Assembly: GCA_965200095.1 (NCBI GenBank)
Contig: OZ241350.1
Span: 1 to 64,000, forward strand
Source: JANQOH01 sp965200095
Lineage (GTDB): Bacteria > Pseudomonadota > Alphaproteobacteria > UBA7887
Length of the DNA stretch: 64,000 nucleotides
Reading direction: 5' to 3'
Position numbers and translations under genes: made by a program. The notes under the pieces are model-generated. The model made no database searches, had not been told where the DNA came from, and saw nothing but the letters and a program-made list of their open reading frames with translations. Shown here piece by piece: positions 8,774-18,100 of the stretch (positions within the stretch are counted from its first letter, which is position 1; every line of letters starts with the position of its first letter).

Positions 8774-9489
8774 CGCCGTTGCTCGAGGCCGCGGGGCTGA
8801 CCGTCGGCTTCGCCGGCGTCACGGCGCTCGACGGGCTGGATCTGTCGCTCGCGGCCGGCGAGCTGCGCTGCGCGATCGGCCCCAACGGCGCCGGCAAGAG
8901 CACATTGCTGAAATGTCTCAGCGGCCGGCTGCGGCCCGACGCCGGGCGCGTGCGTCTTGCAGGCCGCGATGTGACGGGTCTGTCCGTCGATGCGCTGGCG
9001 CGCGCCGGCGTCGGCCTGAAGACCCAGGTCCCGAACCTGTTCGAGTCGCTCACCGCGGCGGAGCATTGCCGGCTGGCGGCGCGCGGCCCGGTCGACCATG
9101 GGCTGCTCGCCCGTCTCGGTCTGGCGGACCGCGCCGGACGCCCCGTCCGCGAGCTTTCGCACGGCGAGCGCCAGTTGACGGAGCTCGCCGCGGTGCTCGC
9201 GGCGCGGCCGCGTCTGGTGCTGCTGGACGAACCGGCCGCGGGTCTCTCCGCGGAGGAGACGGGGCGCGTCGTGGCGGAGCTTCGGGGTTTGGCGGGGCGC
9301 GCGGCGGCGCTTGCCGTCGAACACGATCTGCGCTTCGTCGCCGCCCTGGGGTGCCCGGTGACGGTCCTGCACCGGGGCCGCGTCCTCGCGCAAGGCGCCT
9401 ATGAGCGCGTCATGGCCGAACCGTCGGTGCGCGCCGTCTATTTCGGCCGCGGCGCCGCGGGAGGGAAGGCGCCCGAATGCTCGAAGTGA
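8770..9489 (+). CDS. urea-type ABC transporter ATP-binding protein (UrtD/LivG-like)
   Basis: The 239-residue cytoplasmic ATPase has Walker A GPNGAGKS at residues 37-44, an LSHGERQ signature (usual LSxGQ/E), Walker B LVLLDEPAAGL and a switch-loop EHD. The order is typical of the LivG/UrtD branch. It overlaps the permease gene by four bases at the front and the second ATPase gene by 13 at the back. Energises solute import. Confidence 0.85.
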   Translation: MTPLLEAAGLTVGFAGVTALDGLDLSLAAGELRCAIGPNGAGKSTLLKCLSGRLRPDAGRVRLAGRDVTGLSVDALARAGVGLKTQVPNLFESLTAAEHCRLAARGPVDHGLLARLGLADRAGRPVRELSHGERQLTELAAVLAARPRLVLLDEPAAGLSAEETGRVVAELRGLAGRAAALAVEHDLRFVAALGCPVTVLHRGRVLAQGAYERVMAEPSVRAVYFGRGAAGGKAPECSK

Positions 9490-10163
9490 GGGGTCTGGCG
9501 GCGGGCTACGGACCGGTCGAGGCGATCGCCGACATCGACCTCGACGTCGCGGCGGGGGAATGCCTTGCCGTGGTCGGCCCCAACGGGGCGGGCAAGACGA
9601 CGCTGCTGAAGGCGCTGATGGGGCTGATTCCGGCGCGCGCTGCGCGTCTGGCCCTGGACGGAAGCGAGATGGGCGGCCTGCCCACGCATATGCGCAGCCG
9701 CGCCGGGATGGCCTGGGCGCCGCAGGGGCGGGAGATCTTCACCGCGCTGAGCGTGCGCGAGAACCTCGCGCTGGCGGCGCTCGGCCGTCCCGGCGGCCCG
9801 GCGCGCGCGATCGACGCGGCGGTGGCGCGGTTCCCCGTCCTCGCCCCGTTGCTGGACCGCCCCGGCGGCGCGCTCAGCGGCGGCGAGCAGCAGATCCTGT
9901 CTCTCGCGCGCGCTCTCTGCGCCGGCCCGCGTCTCCTGCTGCTCGACGAACCCACCGAGGGAATTCAGCCCTCGGTCGTCGAAACGCTGCGCGAAACCCT
10001 GCGCGACCTCGCCGCCGGAGGGCTGGCGGTGCTGCTGGTCGAACAGAACCTCGACTTCGTTCACGCCGTCGCGGCGCGGGCGGCGACGCTGGACCGCGGC
10101 CGTCTCGACGGTTGCGGGCCGGTCACGAGTCCCGGTGTTGTTCCTCCTCCGCGGCGGCGTTGA
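9477..10163 (+). CDS. urea-type ABC transporter ATP-binding protein (UrtE/LivF-like)
   Basis: The 228-residue second ATPase of the transporter has Walker A GPNGAGKT at 34-41, an LSGGEQQ signature, Walker B LLLLDEPTEGI and the LivF/UrtE-typical APQGREIFTALSVRENL block. It begins inside the upstream ATPase gene and ends 41 bp inside the 3' end of the convergent mlaC. The tail after the core fold (SPGVVPPPRRR) is low-complexity and may be a consequence of the overlap. Confidence 0.82.
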   Translation: MLEVRGLAAGYGPVEAIADIDLDVAAGECLAVVGPNGAGKTTLLKALMGLIPARAARLALDGSEMGGLPTHMRSRAGMAWAPQGREIFTALSVRENLALAALGRPGGPARAIDAAVARFPVLAPLLDRPGGALSGGEQQILSLARALCAGPRLLLLDEPTEGIQPSVVETLRETLRDLAAGGLAVLLVEQNLDFVHAVAARAATLDRGRLDGCGPVTSPGVVPPPRRR

Positions 10164-10803
10164 GCGCCTCCAGGCGGGCGATCAGGCTGTCGAGCCCCTC
10201 GGCGTCGATGATCGAGCGGAACTCGGAACGCTTGGTGGTCAACATGCTCACGCCTTCGAGCGCGAGGTCGATGACATGGAATTCCGACCCGGTCCGGCGG
10301 ACCAGCCAGTCGATGGCGATGGGCGGCTCGTCCGCGCGCAGGACTTCGACCGACACGACGGTGTGGGTGTCGTTGCGGGGCGCCGTATTGCGCAACGCCA
10401 CCTCCTCGCCGCCATAGGCGCCGAGTCGCGAGATGTAGACCTTGACGAGATGGTCCTCGAAGGCTTGGGAAAACAGCCGCCGCTGTTCGTCGGTGGCGCT
10501 GCGCCAGTGGCCGCCGAGGACCAGGCGGGCGATGACGGGCAGATCGAAATAGGCGTTCAGCAAACGGCGGAACTCCGCCTCGCGCAGGGCTTCCGACCCG
10601 GCGCCGTCGAGGACGGCCAGCGCCTCGTCGATCAGCGACGAGACGAGCGCGCCGGCGTCGTCGTCGGGAGAGGAGGCGCCGGCGCCTCCCAGGGAAAGCC
10701 CCGCCAGCGCGGCGGCCGCGGCAAGGAAGGCGCGTCGCGTGGCGCCGGCCCTCCTGTCGCTTCTCCCGTTGTCATTCCTCGAGGATGAACTCGAACGGGT
10801 CAT
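10123..10803 (-). CDS. mlaC: MlaC-like phospholipid-binding periplasmic protein
   Basis: A protein of about 226 residues of the MlaC/Ttg2D family, which shuttles phospholipid between the outer-membrane MlaA complex and the inner-membrane MlaFEDB transporter. Visible features are a Tat-like export signal (TRRAFLAAAAALAG), LLNAYFDLPVIARLVLGGHW, and the typical ending strands VIDLALEGVSM and RSEFRSII. The start is uncertain: the only in-frame ATGs (10803, 10824) lie inside mlaA and give a polyserine extension, while an ATG at the mlaA stop is out of frame. The gene follows mlaA directly, the usual pairing. No mlaD/E/F is seen in the window. Confidence 0.78.
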   Translation of the reverse strand: MTRSSSSSRNDNGRSDRRAGATRRAFLAAAAALAGLSLGGAGASSPDDDAGALVSSLIDEALAVLDGAGSEALREAEFRRLLNAYFDLPVIARLVLGGHWRSATDEQRRLFSQAFEDHLVKVYISRLGAYGGEEVALRNTAPRNDTHTVVSVEVLRADEPPIAIDWLVRRTGSEFHVIDLALEGVSMLTTKRSEFRSIIDAEGLDSLIARLEALNAAAEEEQHRDS

Positions 10804-11668
10804 TGAATTCGTCCTCCATGACATAGGGAGACGCGGCGTTCGCTTCGGCGCGCCGGCCGTTCGCGATCATGCTCCGGCGTCGTTGCAGATAGGCGCTGCG
10901 GACGGTGGCGTAGAGGTCCACCGACTCGTGCCGGGCCTTGTCGAACCGCTCCAGGTTGGCGGCGCGCTTGTCGATCACATTCGTCGCCATGAACGACGGT
11001 CTCGCCGCCCCGGTTACGGGGAGCGCGTAGCTCGTCGGGTCGAGGAAGATGTCGACCGCCCCTCCGGCGCCGTCGCGGAGCGTCGTCGGGCCGATGAACG
11101 GCGCCACCAGATAGGGGCCGCTTTCCACGCCCCAGACGGCGAGGGTCTGGCCGAAGTCCTCGTCCACCCTTTCGAGTCCCGCCGGGCCGGCGACATCGAA
11201 CAGGCCGGCGACGCCGAACGTCGAGTTCAGCGTAAAGCGTCCCAGCGCCCGGGCGGCGTTGTCCATGTCTCCCTGGAGCAGCGCGTTGACGCTGGACACC
11301 GGCAATTCGAGATTGGCGAGGACGCCGTGTATCGCCGTCCGCACAATGTCCGGGAGCAGCGCCGCATAGACCTGTGCGATCGGCTCGAGCACGAACCGGT
11401 CCACCTGAAGGTTCGCCTCGAAGATGACGCGGTTGACGGGTTCCCAGGGGTCGAGGTCGCTATCCGGGGGCTGCGCCGCCCGCGCCCCGGGGGCCGCCGC
11501 CAGCGCCGCCGCGACCGCCAGCGCGCCGACGCTCCGCGCCGCCTTCGCAGGCAGCCGGTTCCGCCATTGCCGCAAGTGAAATTTTCCGCTCAACCGGCTA
11601 TCTCCCCAAAGCCTCTCAACGGGCCTTGTCGTCGCCTTTCCCGCCCGCGTTCGCAAGCGGGACGGCAA
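10772..11668 (-). CDS. mlaA: MlaA/VacJ outer-membrane phospholipid-handling protein
   Basis: The 298-residue protein has the family opening DPWEPVNRVIFEANLQVDRF, then TFGVAGLFDVAG, EDFGQTLAVWGVESGPYLV and PFIGPTTLRDGAGGAVD, all diagnostic of MlaA. It removes misplaced phospholipid from the outer leaflet of the outer membrane and passes it to MlaC, whose gene overlaps its 3' end. Odd point: the export signal (ALAVAAALAAAPGARA) lacks a lipobox cysteine, whereas E. coli VacJ is a lipoprotein. A start downstream of 11668 would not restore one. Confidence 0.85.
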   Translation of the reverse strand: MPSRLRTRAGKATTRPVERLWGDSRLSGKFHLRQWRNRLPAKAARSVGALAVAAALAAAPGARAAQPPDSDLDPWEPVNRVIFEANLQVDRFVLEPIAQVYAALLPDIVRTAIHGVLANLELPVSSVNALLQGDMDNAARALGRFTLNSTFGVAGLFDVAGPAGLERVDEDFGQTLAVWGVESGPYLVAPFIGPTTLRDGAGGAVDIFLDPTSYALPVTGAARPSFMATNVIDKRAANLERFDKARHESVDLYATVRSAYLQRRRSMIANGRRAEANAASPYVMEDEFNDPFEFILEE

Positions 11669-11773
11669 GGTAGTTTCATACCCGCGCCCGACGCAAGACG
11701 GAAAGGGGCGGCGCGGCGATTCTCGTTTTTGCCCGCAGCGACGCGGCCGACGGGCAGGCGCGCTCCCCGGCGG

Positions 11774-12958
11774 CTATACCGTCCCGCGTTTGCGGAGGGC
11801 GGCGACGGCGGGCCGGTCGTAGCCGAACTCGGCAAGCACTTCTTCGGTGTGGTCGCCCTTGCCGGGGGTGGGACACATTTCGGGCGGTTGCGGCGCCTTC
11901 GACAGGGTGACCGCCTGGCCGACGACCCGGACGGCGCCGCGCGCGGGGTGCGTCATCGGGCGCGCAATCGCGAGATGGCGGACCTGCGGGTCGGCGAAGG
12001 TCTCGTCCACGGCGTAGATGGGTCCGCACGGCACGCCGGCGCGGTTCAACGCCTCGATCCAGTGCGCCGACGGACGGGCCGCAGTGATGTCGTTCAGGAG
12101 CGCGTTGAGCGCGGCGCGGTTGGCCGAACGGTCGGCGGCGGCGGCGAAACGCGGGTCTTCGGCGAGGTCGGGGCGCTCTATGGCGTCGAGGAAGCGCCGC
12201 CACAGCACGCCGCCGGCGGCGGCGATGTTGATCGCGCCGTCGGCGGTGCGGAACACGCCCATGGGGATGCCGGTGGGGTGGTCGTTCCCCGCCTGGGGCG
12301 CGACTTCGCCGTCGATCAGCCAGCGCGCCGCCTGGAAATCCATCATCGCGATCTGCGCCTCGAGCAGCGAGGTATGGACCCATTGCCCCTCGCCGGTGCG
12401 CTCGCGGGCGATGAGCGCGAGCAGGATCCCCATCGCCAGATAGTTGCCGGCGGACAGGTCGGCGATGGGAACGCCGACGCGCACCGGTCCCTGACCCGGC
12501 AGGCCCGTAACCGACATCAACCCGCCCATGCCTTGCGCAATCTGGTCCACGCCGGGGCGGTCGCCATAGGGGCCGTCCTGCCCGAAGCCGGAGATGCTGC
12601 CGAGCACGATGCGGGGGTTGACCGCCGCGAGGGAGTCGTAATCGATGCCCAGCCGGTGCTTGACCCGGGCGCGGAAGTTCTCGACCACGACATCGGCGCG
12701 TGCGGCCATTTTCATGAAGATGGCGTGTCCGTCCGCGGATTTGAGGTCGAGCGCGATCGCCCGCTTGTTGCGGTGCAGGTTGAGGTAGTCGGGGCCCGTT
12801 CTCGAACCGCCCAGCCCCTCGCCGCCCGGGGCGTCGGGCGCCTCGATCTTGACGACATCGGCGCCCCAGTCGGCGAGATGGCGCACGGCCGTCGGCCCGG
12901 CGCGCGCCCGCGTGAGGTCGAGCACGCGGGTTCCGGCGAGGGGCAGCGCCGATGTCAT
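11774..12958 (-). CDS. CaiB/BaiF (family III) CoA-transferase
   Basis: The 394-residue enzyme transfers CoA between carboxylic acids. The family blocks are visible: LAGTRVLDLTR at the N-terminus, LADWGADVVKIE, NRNKRAIALDL-like HRNKRAIALDL and VPIADLSAGNY, whose Asp (about D167) is the expected acyl-anhydride nucleophile. The start ATG at 12958 overlaps the stop of the upstream aldolase gene (ATGA), so the two are one operon. Together they suggest catabolism of a hydroxy-acyl-CoA by activation and aldol cleavage; the actual substrate cannot be read from sequence. Confidence 0.82.
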   Translation of the reverse strand: MTSALPLAGTRVLDLTRARAGPTAVRHLADWGADVVKIEAPDAPGGEGLGGSRTGPDYLNLHRNKRAIALDLKSADGHAIFMKMAARADVVVENFRARVKHRLGIDYDSLAAVNPRIVLGSISGFGQDGPYGDRPGVDQIAQGMGGLMSVTGLPGQGPVRVGVPIADLSAGNYLAMGILLALIARERTGEGQWVHTSLLEAQIAMMDFQAARWLIDGEVAPQAGNDHPTGIPMGVFRTADGAINIAAAGGVLWRRFLDAIERPDLAEDPRFAAAADRSANRAALNALLNDITAARPSAHWIEALNRAGVPCGPIYAVDETFADPQVRHLAIARPMTHPARGAVRVVGQAVTLSKAPQPPEMCPTPGKGDHTEEVLAEFGYDRPAVAALRKRGTV

Positions 12959-13737
12959 CGCTTGCCGGCCTCCGCCTTCAGCGCGTCGAGGCCGTCGCGC
13001 AGCGCGTCGCGCAACAGCACGATATCGAGGCTGTAGGTGACGAAGCGGAAGCCGCGCGCCATCCACGCGCGCCCCCACGCGACATCGGGGGCGAGGAAAC
13101 CGGCGGGTTTGCCGTGTTTGCGGCACGCCGCGAGGATGGCGTCGATCGCCGCCCCGAAGTCCGGGTGGTCGAACCGGCCGGGGATGCCCATGGTGAGCGA
13201 CAGGTCGAAATGGCCGACATGCGCGGCGTCGATCCCCGGCACGGCCATGATGGCGTCGGCGTTCTCGACGCCCCTGGCGGTTTCGATGAGCGCCATGACG
13301 AGGGTGCGTTCGTCCGCCGCCGCCATTTTCGCGGCGACATCGCCGCCGCTGTAATCGTCATGCGCGCCGGAGAACATGGCGCCCCGCACGCCGTTCGGCG
13401 GGTAGCGGCCGAAGGACGCGAGCTCCGCCGCCTCTTCGGCGCTTTCGACCATCTGATACATGAGTCCCATGACGCCGAGGTCAAGCAGGCGCGCCGTCGT
13501 GGCGTAGCTCTTGTCGGGCGGGCGCGCCAGCGGGACGATGTCGAGGCCGCGGCAAAAGGCGACCTGACGCTTGATCTCGGCGTCGTCGATGCCGCTGTGC
13601 TCCATGTCGTAGAGAACGAACTGCGCGCCGGCGTCGGCGAGAACGGTCGCCAGGCCGGGGCTCGCGAATTCGAAGACCATGGTGCCGAAGGCGCATTCGC
13701 CGCGCGCCAGCGCTTGCTTGACCGGATTTCCGCGCAT
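12955..13737 (-). CDS. HpcH/HpaI aldolase / citrate lyase beta-like family protein
   Basis: The 260-residue class II aldolase-type TIM barrel shows FGTMVFEFASPGLATVLADAG, then FVLYDMEHSG, LARPPDKSY and MALIETARGVEN (metal-site Glu), with HVGHFDLSLTMG after it (metal-site Asp). These match HpcH/HpaI aldolases, which split 2-keto-hydroxy acids to pyruvate plus an aldehyde. It is followed by an overlapping CoA-transferase gene and is divergent from an iron-type alcohol dehydrogenase, 128 bp away. The three may handle one short-chain carbon source; that is inference. Confidence 0.82.
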   Translation of the reverse strand: MRGNPVKQALARGECAFGTMVFEFASPGLATVLADAGAQFVLYDMEHSGIDDAEIKRQVAFCRGLDIVPLARPPDKSYATTARLLDLGVMGLMYQMVESAEEAAELASFGRYPPNGVRGAMFSGAHDDYSGGDVAAKMAAADERTLVMALIETARGVENADAIMAVPGIDAAHVGHFDLSLTMGIPGRFDHPDFGAAIDAILAACRKHGKPAGFLAPDVAWGRAWMARGFRFVTYSLDIVLLRDALRDGLDALKAEAGKR

Positions 13738-13865
13738 GGGTCCCTCCCTCTCGGCACCGATTATGGCGGCGCCGGCCGCATGTGTCGAAAGCTCCGTGCG
13801 AAACGATATAGTGAAGGCGTTCGCCGGGCGGCGCCCGCCCGGCAGGAGGCCCGCAGGAGGAGAGA

Positions 13866-15041
13866 ATGACCGCGGCAGGCCCCGCCACGATCATGCAACC
13901 GCGCCTGATGGCCATCGGCGCCGGCGCCCACGCCGAAACCGTCGGCGCGCTGGAAACGGTCGGCGTCGCGCGGCCCCTGATCGTCACCGATCCCTACATG
14001 GTCGAGAGCGGCGTGCTGGCGCGCGTGACCGCCCCGCTGGACGCGGCCGGCGTCGCGTGGTCCGCCTTTCCGGACACGGTCCCCGACCCCTCGGTCGAGA
14101 CCGTCGAGGCGGGCGCGGCGCGGCTTCGCGAGGGCGGTTTCGACGGCATGATCGCGCTCGGCGGCGGCAGCCCCATCGACACCGCCAAGGCGATGGGCGC
14201 CCTGGCGACCGATGGCGGCGCGATGCGCGATTACAAGGTCCCCGCGCGGTTCGACCGCAGCGACTTCCCGCTGATCGCCGTCCCCACCACGGCCGGCACC
14301 GGTTCGGAAGTCACGCGCTTCACGGTGATCAGCGATACGGCGACCGATGAGAAGATGCTGTGCGCCGGGCCCGGTTTCGTGCCGGCGGCGGCGCTGGTGG
14401 ACTACACGCTCACCCTGACCATGCCGTGGCGGCTGACGGCGGATACGGGGATAGACACGCTCACCCACGCCATCGAGGCCTATGTAAGCCGCCGCCGGAA
14501 CCCGTATGCGGACGCGATGGCGAGGTCGTGCATGGCGCTGGTGGCGGAACACTTGCGGACCGCCTGCCGCGAGCCCGGCAACGCGCAGGCGCGCGAGGGG
14601 ATGATGCTGGCGGCGACCCAGGGGGGGCTGGCCTTCTCGAACGCCTCGGTGTGCCTCGTGCACGGGATGAGCCGGCCGCTCGGCGCGCATTTCCACGTGC
14701 CTCACGGGCTTTCCAACGCGATGCTGCTGCCGGCGGTGACCGCGTTTTCCGCGCCGGCGGCGCTGTCCCGCTACGCCGACTGCGCCCGCGTCATGGGCGC
14801 AGCCGACGATCGGGCGGAGGATCGGGCGGCCGTCGCCTCGCTGGTCGGGGCGCTGCGCGCGCTCAACGACGATCTGCGGGTGCCGTCGCCGAAAGAGTAC
14901 GGCATTCCGGAATCCCGCTACCGCGATCTGATGCCGGAAATGGCGCAGCAGGCGCTCGAGTCCGGGTCTCCGGGCAACAACCCGCGGGCGCCGACCGCCG
15001 ACGAGATCGTCGCCCTCTACGACGAGGCGTGGGACGGGTAG
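13866..15041 (+). CDS. iron-containing (group III) alcohol dehydrogenase
   Basis: The 391-residue protein has the family signatures GGGSPIDTAKAMG (nucleotide loop), PTTAGTGSEVTRF, DTGIDTLTHAIEAYVS and the metal-binding block LVHGMSRPLGAHFHVPHG. It is an NAD(P)-dependent oxidoreductase on a primary alcohol, lactaldehyde or maleylacetate-type substrate. A GGAGGAGA ribosome site precedes the ATG. Just upstream is a GC hairpin (13823-13843) in the leader. It is divergent from the aldolase/CoA-transferase pair, suggesting a shared control region. Confidence 0.82.
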   Translation: MTAAGPATIMQPRLMAIGAGAHAETVGALETVGVARPLIVTDPYMVESGVLARVTAPLDAAGVAWSAFPDTVPDPSVETVEAGAARLREGGFDGMIALGGGSPIDTAKAMGALATDGGAMRDYKVPARFDRSDFPLIAVPTTAGTGSEVTRFTVISDTATDEKMLCAGPGFVPAAALVDYTLTLTMPWRLTADTGIDTLTHAIEAYVSRRRNPYADAMARSCMALVAEHLRTACREPGNAQAREGMMLAATQGGLAFSNASVCLVHGMSRPLGAHFHVPHGLSNAMLLPAVTAFSAPAALSRYADCARVMGAADDRAEDRAAVASLVGALRALNDDLRVPSPKEYGIPESRYRDLMPEMAQQALESGSPGNNPRAPTADEIVALYDEAWDG

Positions 15042-15149
15042 CGGCGGGAACGCCGGCGGAACGCCGCGGTTGATTTTCCGGCGCGGCCGGGCTATGTCGG
15101 GCGGACAGGGAGAGTCTCGGGGAGACTCGGAGATTCCCGGAGAGACATC

Positions 15150-17087
15150 GTGACTTCTGACGGCGGCGCTCCGCTTCTCGACCGCATCGACACGCCGGCG
15201 GACCTGCGGCGCCTGGGCGAGTCCGATCTGCCCCGGCTCGCCGACGAAGTTCGTCGCGAGACTGTCGAGGTGGTCTCGCACACCGGCGGCCATCTGGGCG
15301 CCGGGCTGGGCGTCGTCGAGCTGACGGTGGCGCTCCACTATCTTTTCGACACCCCGCGCGACCGTCTGATCTGGGATGTCGGCCACCAGGCCTATCCGCA
15401 CAAGATTTTGACGGGGCGGCGCCGGCGGATGCGCAGCCTGCGGCAGGGCGGCGGCCTGTCCGGCTTCACGCGCCGCGCCGAAAGCCCCTACGACCCCTTC
15501 GGCGCGGCCCATGCGTCGACCTCGATTTCGGCCGGACTCGGCATGGCGGTCGCGCGGGACCTCGCGGGCGGCGACAACAATATCGTCTGCGTCATCGGCG
15601 ACGGGGCGATGAGCGCCGGCATGGCCTATGAGGCGATGAACAACGCCGGGTCGCTGGAAAGCCGCCTGATCGTCGTGCTCAACGACAACGACATGTCCAT
15701 CGCCCCGCCGGTGGGGGCGATGAGCGCCTATCTGTCGCGCCTGATCTCGTCGCGCAGCTACCGGGATCTGCGCCACGCGGCGTCGCAGATGGCGCGCAAA
15801 TTCCCGCGCCCGATGGCGCAGATGCTCAAGCGCGCCGAGGAATATGCGCGCGGCATGGTCACCGGCGGCACGCTGTTCGAGGAACTCGGCTTCTATTACG
15901 TGGGGCCGGTCGACGGCCACAACCTCGCCCACCTGCTGCCGGTCCTGCGCAATGTGCGGGACGCGCGCACGGGCGGCCCGGTGCTCGTTCATGCGGTGAC
16001 CGAGAAAGGCCACGGCTACCCGCCGGCCGCGAACGCGCCGGACAAGTTCCACGGCGTGTCGCGGTTCGATGTGGTGACCGGCGTCCAGGCGTCGAAGACG
16101 AGCCGGGCGCCGAGCTACACCTCGGTTTTCGCCGGCGCGTTGATCGACGAGGCGCGGCGCGACGGGAAGATCGTCGCCATCACCGCGGCGATGCCGTCCG
16201 GCACCGGGGTCGACAAATTCGCGGAGGCGTTCCCCGACCGCGCGTTCGACGTGGGGCTCGCCGAACAGCACGCCGTGACCTTCGCCGCAGGGCTGGCGGC
16301 GGAAGGCTATCGCCCCTTCGCGGCGATCTATTCGACCTTCCTTCAGCGCGCCTGGGACCAGGTCGTGCACGATGTGGCGATCCAGCGCCTGCCGGTCCGC
16401 TTCGCCATCGACCGCGCGGGCCTGGTGGGAGCGGACGGGCCGACGCACGCCGGTTCCTTCGACGTGGCGGCCCTCGCGGCGCTTCCCGGCTTCGTCGTTA
16501 TGGCGGCGGCGGACGAGGCGGAGCTCGCGCGCATGGTGGCGACGGCGGCGCGCTGCGACGACGGGCCCTGCGCCTTCCGCTATCCGCGCGGCGAGGGCGT
16601 CGGCGTGGAAATCCCGTCGCCCGCCGAGGCCCTGGAGATCGGCCGCGGGCGCGTTCTGCGCGAGGGCGGGTCGGTGGCGATCCTGTCCTTCGGGGCGCGT
16701 CTGGCGGCGGCGCTCGAGGCGGCGGACATGCTCGCCGCGCGCGGGTGGTCCGCCACGGTTGCCGACGCCCGTTTCGCCAAGCCGCTGGACACGGCGCTGG
16801 CGCGGCGCCTCGCCGACGGGCACGAAGTCCTGTTGACGGTGGAGGAAGGCGCGGCGGGCGGCTTCGCGACGCAGGTCATGCATGCTCTCGCCGAATCCGG
16901 GCGCTTCGACCGGGGGTTGAAGTTCCGCCCCCTCACCCTTCCCGACCGCTTCATCGAACAGGGCGCGCCGGCGCGGATGTATGCGGCGGCGGGCCTCGAC
17001 GCGGCGGGGATCGCGGCGACGGCGCTCGCGGCGCTGGGGGAGGGAGCGGCGGCCGAGGCCGAAGCGCTGGCGGCGGGACGGAGCTGA
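15150..17087 (+). CDS. dxs: 1-deoxy-D-xylulose-5-phosphate synthase
   Basis: The 645-residue, TPP-dependent enzyme performs the first committed step of the MEP isoprenoid pathway (pyruvate plus glyceraldehyde-3-phosphate). Motifs are HTGGHLGAGLGVVELTVALH, WDVGHQAYPHKILTGR, the TPP/Mg motif GDGAMSAGMAYEAMNNAG and the catalytic-Glu block FDVGLAEQHAVTFAAGLA. Translation begins at a GTG (15150). The convergent neighbour is ispH, the last enzyme of the same pathway, so two MEP steps are encoded side by side. Confidence 0.93.
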   Translation: MTSDGGAPLLDRIDTPADLRRLGESDLPRLADEVRRETVEVVSHTGGHLGAGLGVVELTVALHYLFDTPRDRLIWDVGHQAYPHKILTGRRRRMRSLRQGGGLSGFTRRAESPYDPFGAAHASTSISAGLGMAVARDLAGGDNNIVCVIGDGAMSAGMAYEAMNNAGSLESRLIVVLNDNDMSIAPPVGAMSAYLSRLISSRSYRDLRHAASQMARKFPRPMAQMLKRAEEYARGMVTGGTLFEELGFYYVGPVDGHNLAHLLPVLRNVRDARTGGPVLVHAVTEKGHGYPPAANAPDKFHGVSRFDVVTGVQASKTSRAPSYTSVFAGALIDEARRDGKIVAITAAMPSGTGVDKFAEAFPDRAFDVGLAEQHAVTFAAGLAAEGYRPFAAIYSTFLQRAWDQVVHDVAIQRLPVRFAIDRAGLVGADGPTHAGSFDVAALAALPGFVVMAAADEAELARMVATAARCDDGPCAFRYPRGEGVGVEIPSPAEALEIGRGRVLREGGSVAILSFGARLAAALEAADMLAARGWSATVADARFAKPLDTALARRLADGHEVLLTVEEGAAGGFATQVMHALAESGRFDRGLKFRPLTLPDRFIEQGAPARMYAAAGLDAAGIAATALAALGEGAAAEAEALAAGRS

Positions 17088-17107
17088 CCGCGTTCCGCGC
17101 CCGTGTT

Positions 17108-18100
17108 TCAGGCGGCGCCTGAGGCGGCGCCCGAGGCGGCGGCGCGGGGCCGCTCGGCGGGGAGTTTGAAATGGACGCGCTCCTCCTCGCCGTCCATGGT
17201 TTCGACGGCGATGTCGGCGATTTCGGCGAGACGGTCCACCACCTCGCGCACCAGCGTTTCGGGGGCCGAAGCGCCCGCGGTGACGCCGACGGCGGCGACG
17301 CCGCGCAGCCAGCCGGGGTCGACGGCCGCGGCGTCGTCGATGAGACGGCTCGGCGCGCCGGCTTCCTCGCCGATTTCGCGCAGGCGGTTCGAATTGGAAC
17401 TGTTGCTCGCCCCGACGACGAGGATGGCGTCGACCGATTCGGCGAGGCGGCGCACGGCCGCCTGGCGGTTCTGGGTGGCGTAGCAGATGTCGCCGAGGTC
17501 GGGGCCCACGATGGCGGGAAAACGCGCCTTCAACGCGGCGATGGTTTCGCGCGTGTCGTCGACGCTGAGCGTCGTCTGGGTGACGTAGGCGAGTTTCCCG
17601 GGGTCGCGCACGGCGAGTCTCTCGACATCCTCCGGGGTGGAGACGAGCCGCGCGCCGCCGGGGATGCGCCCGCTCGTGCCTTCGACTTCCGGGTGCCCGG
17701 CATGGCCGATGAGAATGACCTCGCGCCCCTGGCGGGCGTAGCGCTGCGCCTCCGAATGCACCCTGGTGACGAGGGGACAGGTGGCGTCGACCGTGGCGAG
17801 CGCGCGCGTCTTCGCCGCGTCCTCAACGGCGCGCGACACGCCGTGGGCGCTGAACACCGTTATCGCGCCCAGCGGGATGTCCCCGATCTCCTCGACGAAC
17901 ACCGCGCCGCGGGCGCGCAGCTCGTCGACCACGCGGCGGTTGTGGACGATCTCGTGGCGCACATAGACGGGCGGCCCGTGGCGGTCGAGCGCGCGCTCGA
18001 CGGCGCGCACGGCGCGCTCGACGCCCGCGCAGAAACCGCGCGGCCGGGCGAGGACGACGCGCAGGCGCGCCCGCCCTTCGTCGGGGGTCAGAACACCCAC
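17108..18100 (-). CDS. ispH: 4-hydroxy-3-methylbut-2-enyl diphosphate reductase
   Basis: The 330-residue [4Fe-4S] enzyme makes IPP and DMAPP. The three cluster cysteines are in RGFCAGV, DATCPLV and DICYATQNRQ; HEIVHN and SSNSNRLREI substrate residues are also present. The start GTG at 18100 overlaps the last codons of the upstream porin gene. The C-terminal tail is an Ala/Gly/Ser repeat encoded by repeated GGCGGCGCC-like DNA and is probably unstructured. It is convergent with dxs, 20 bp apart. Confidence 0.92.
   Translation of the reverse strand: MGVLTPDEGRARLRVVLARPRGFCAGVERAVRAVERALDRHGPPVYVRHEIVHNRRVVDELRARGAVFVEEIGDIPLGAITVFSAHGVSRAVEDAAKTRALATVDATCPLVTRVHSEAQRYARQGREVILIGHAGHPEVEGTSGRIPGGARLVSTPEDVERLAVRDPGKLAYVTQTTLSVDDTRETIAALKARFPAIVGPDLGDICYATQNRQAAVRRLAESVDAILVVGASNSSNSNRLREIGEEAGAPSRLIDDAAAVDPGWLRGVAAVGVTAGASAPETLVREVVDRLAEIADIAVETMDGEEERVHFKLPAERPRAAASGAASGAA

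Noticed and set aside
10739..13036. A 765-residue plus-strand frame
   Set aside because: Antisense of mlaA and the CoA-transferase gene; no motif.
13761..16883. A 1040-residue minus-strand open frame
   Set aside because: Shadow of the iron-type alcohol dehydrogenase and dxs coding strands; no family motif.
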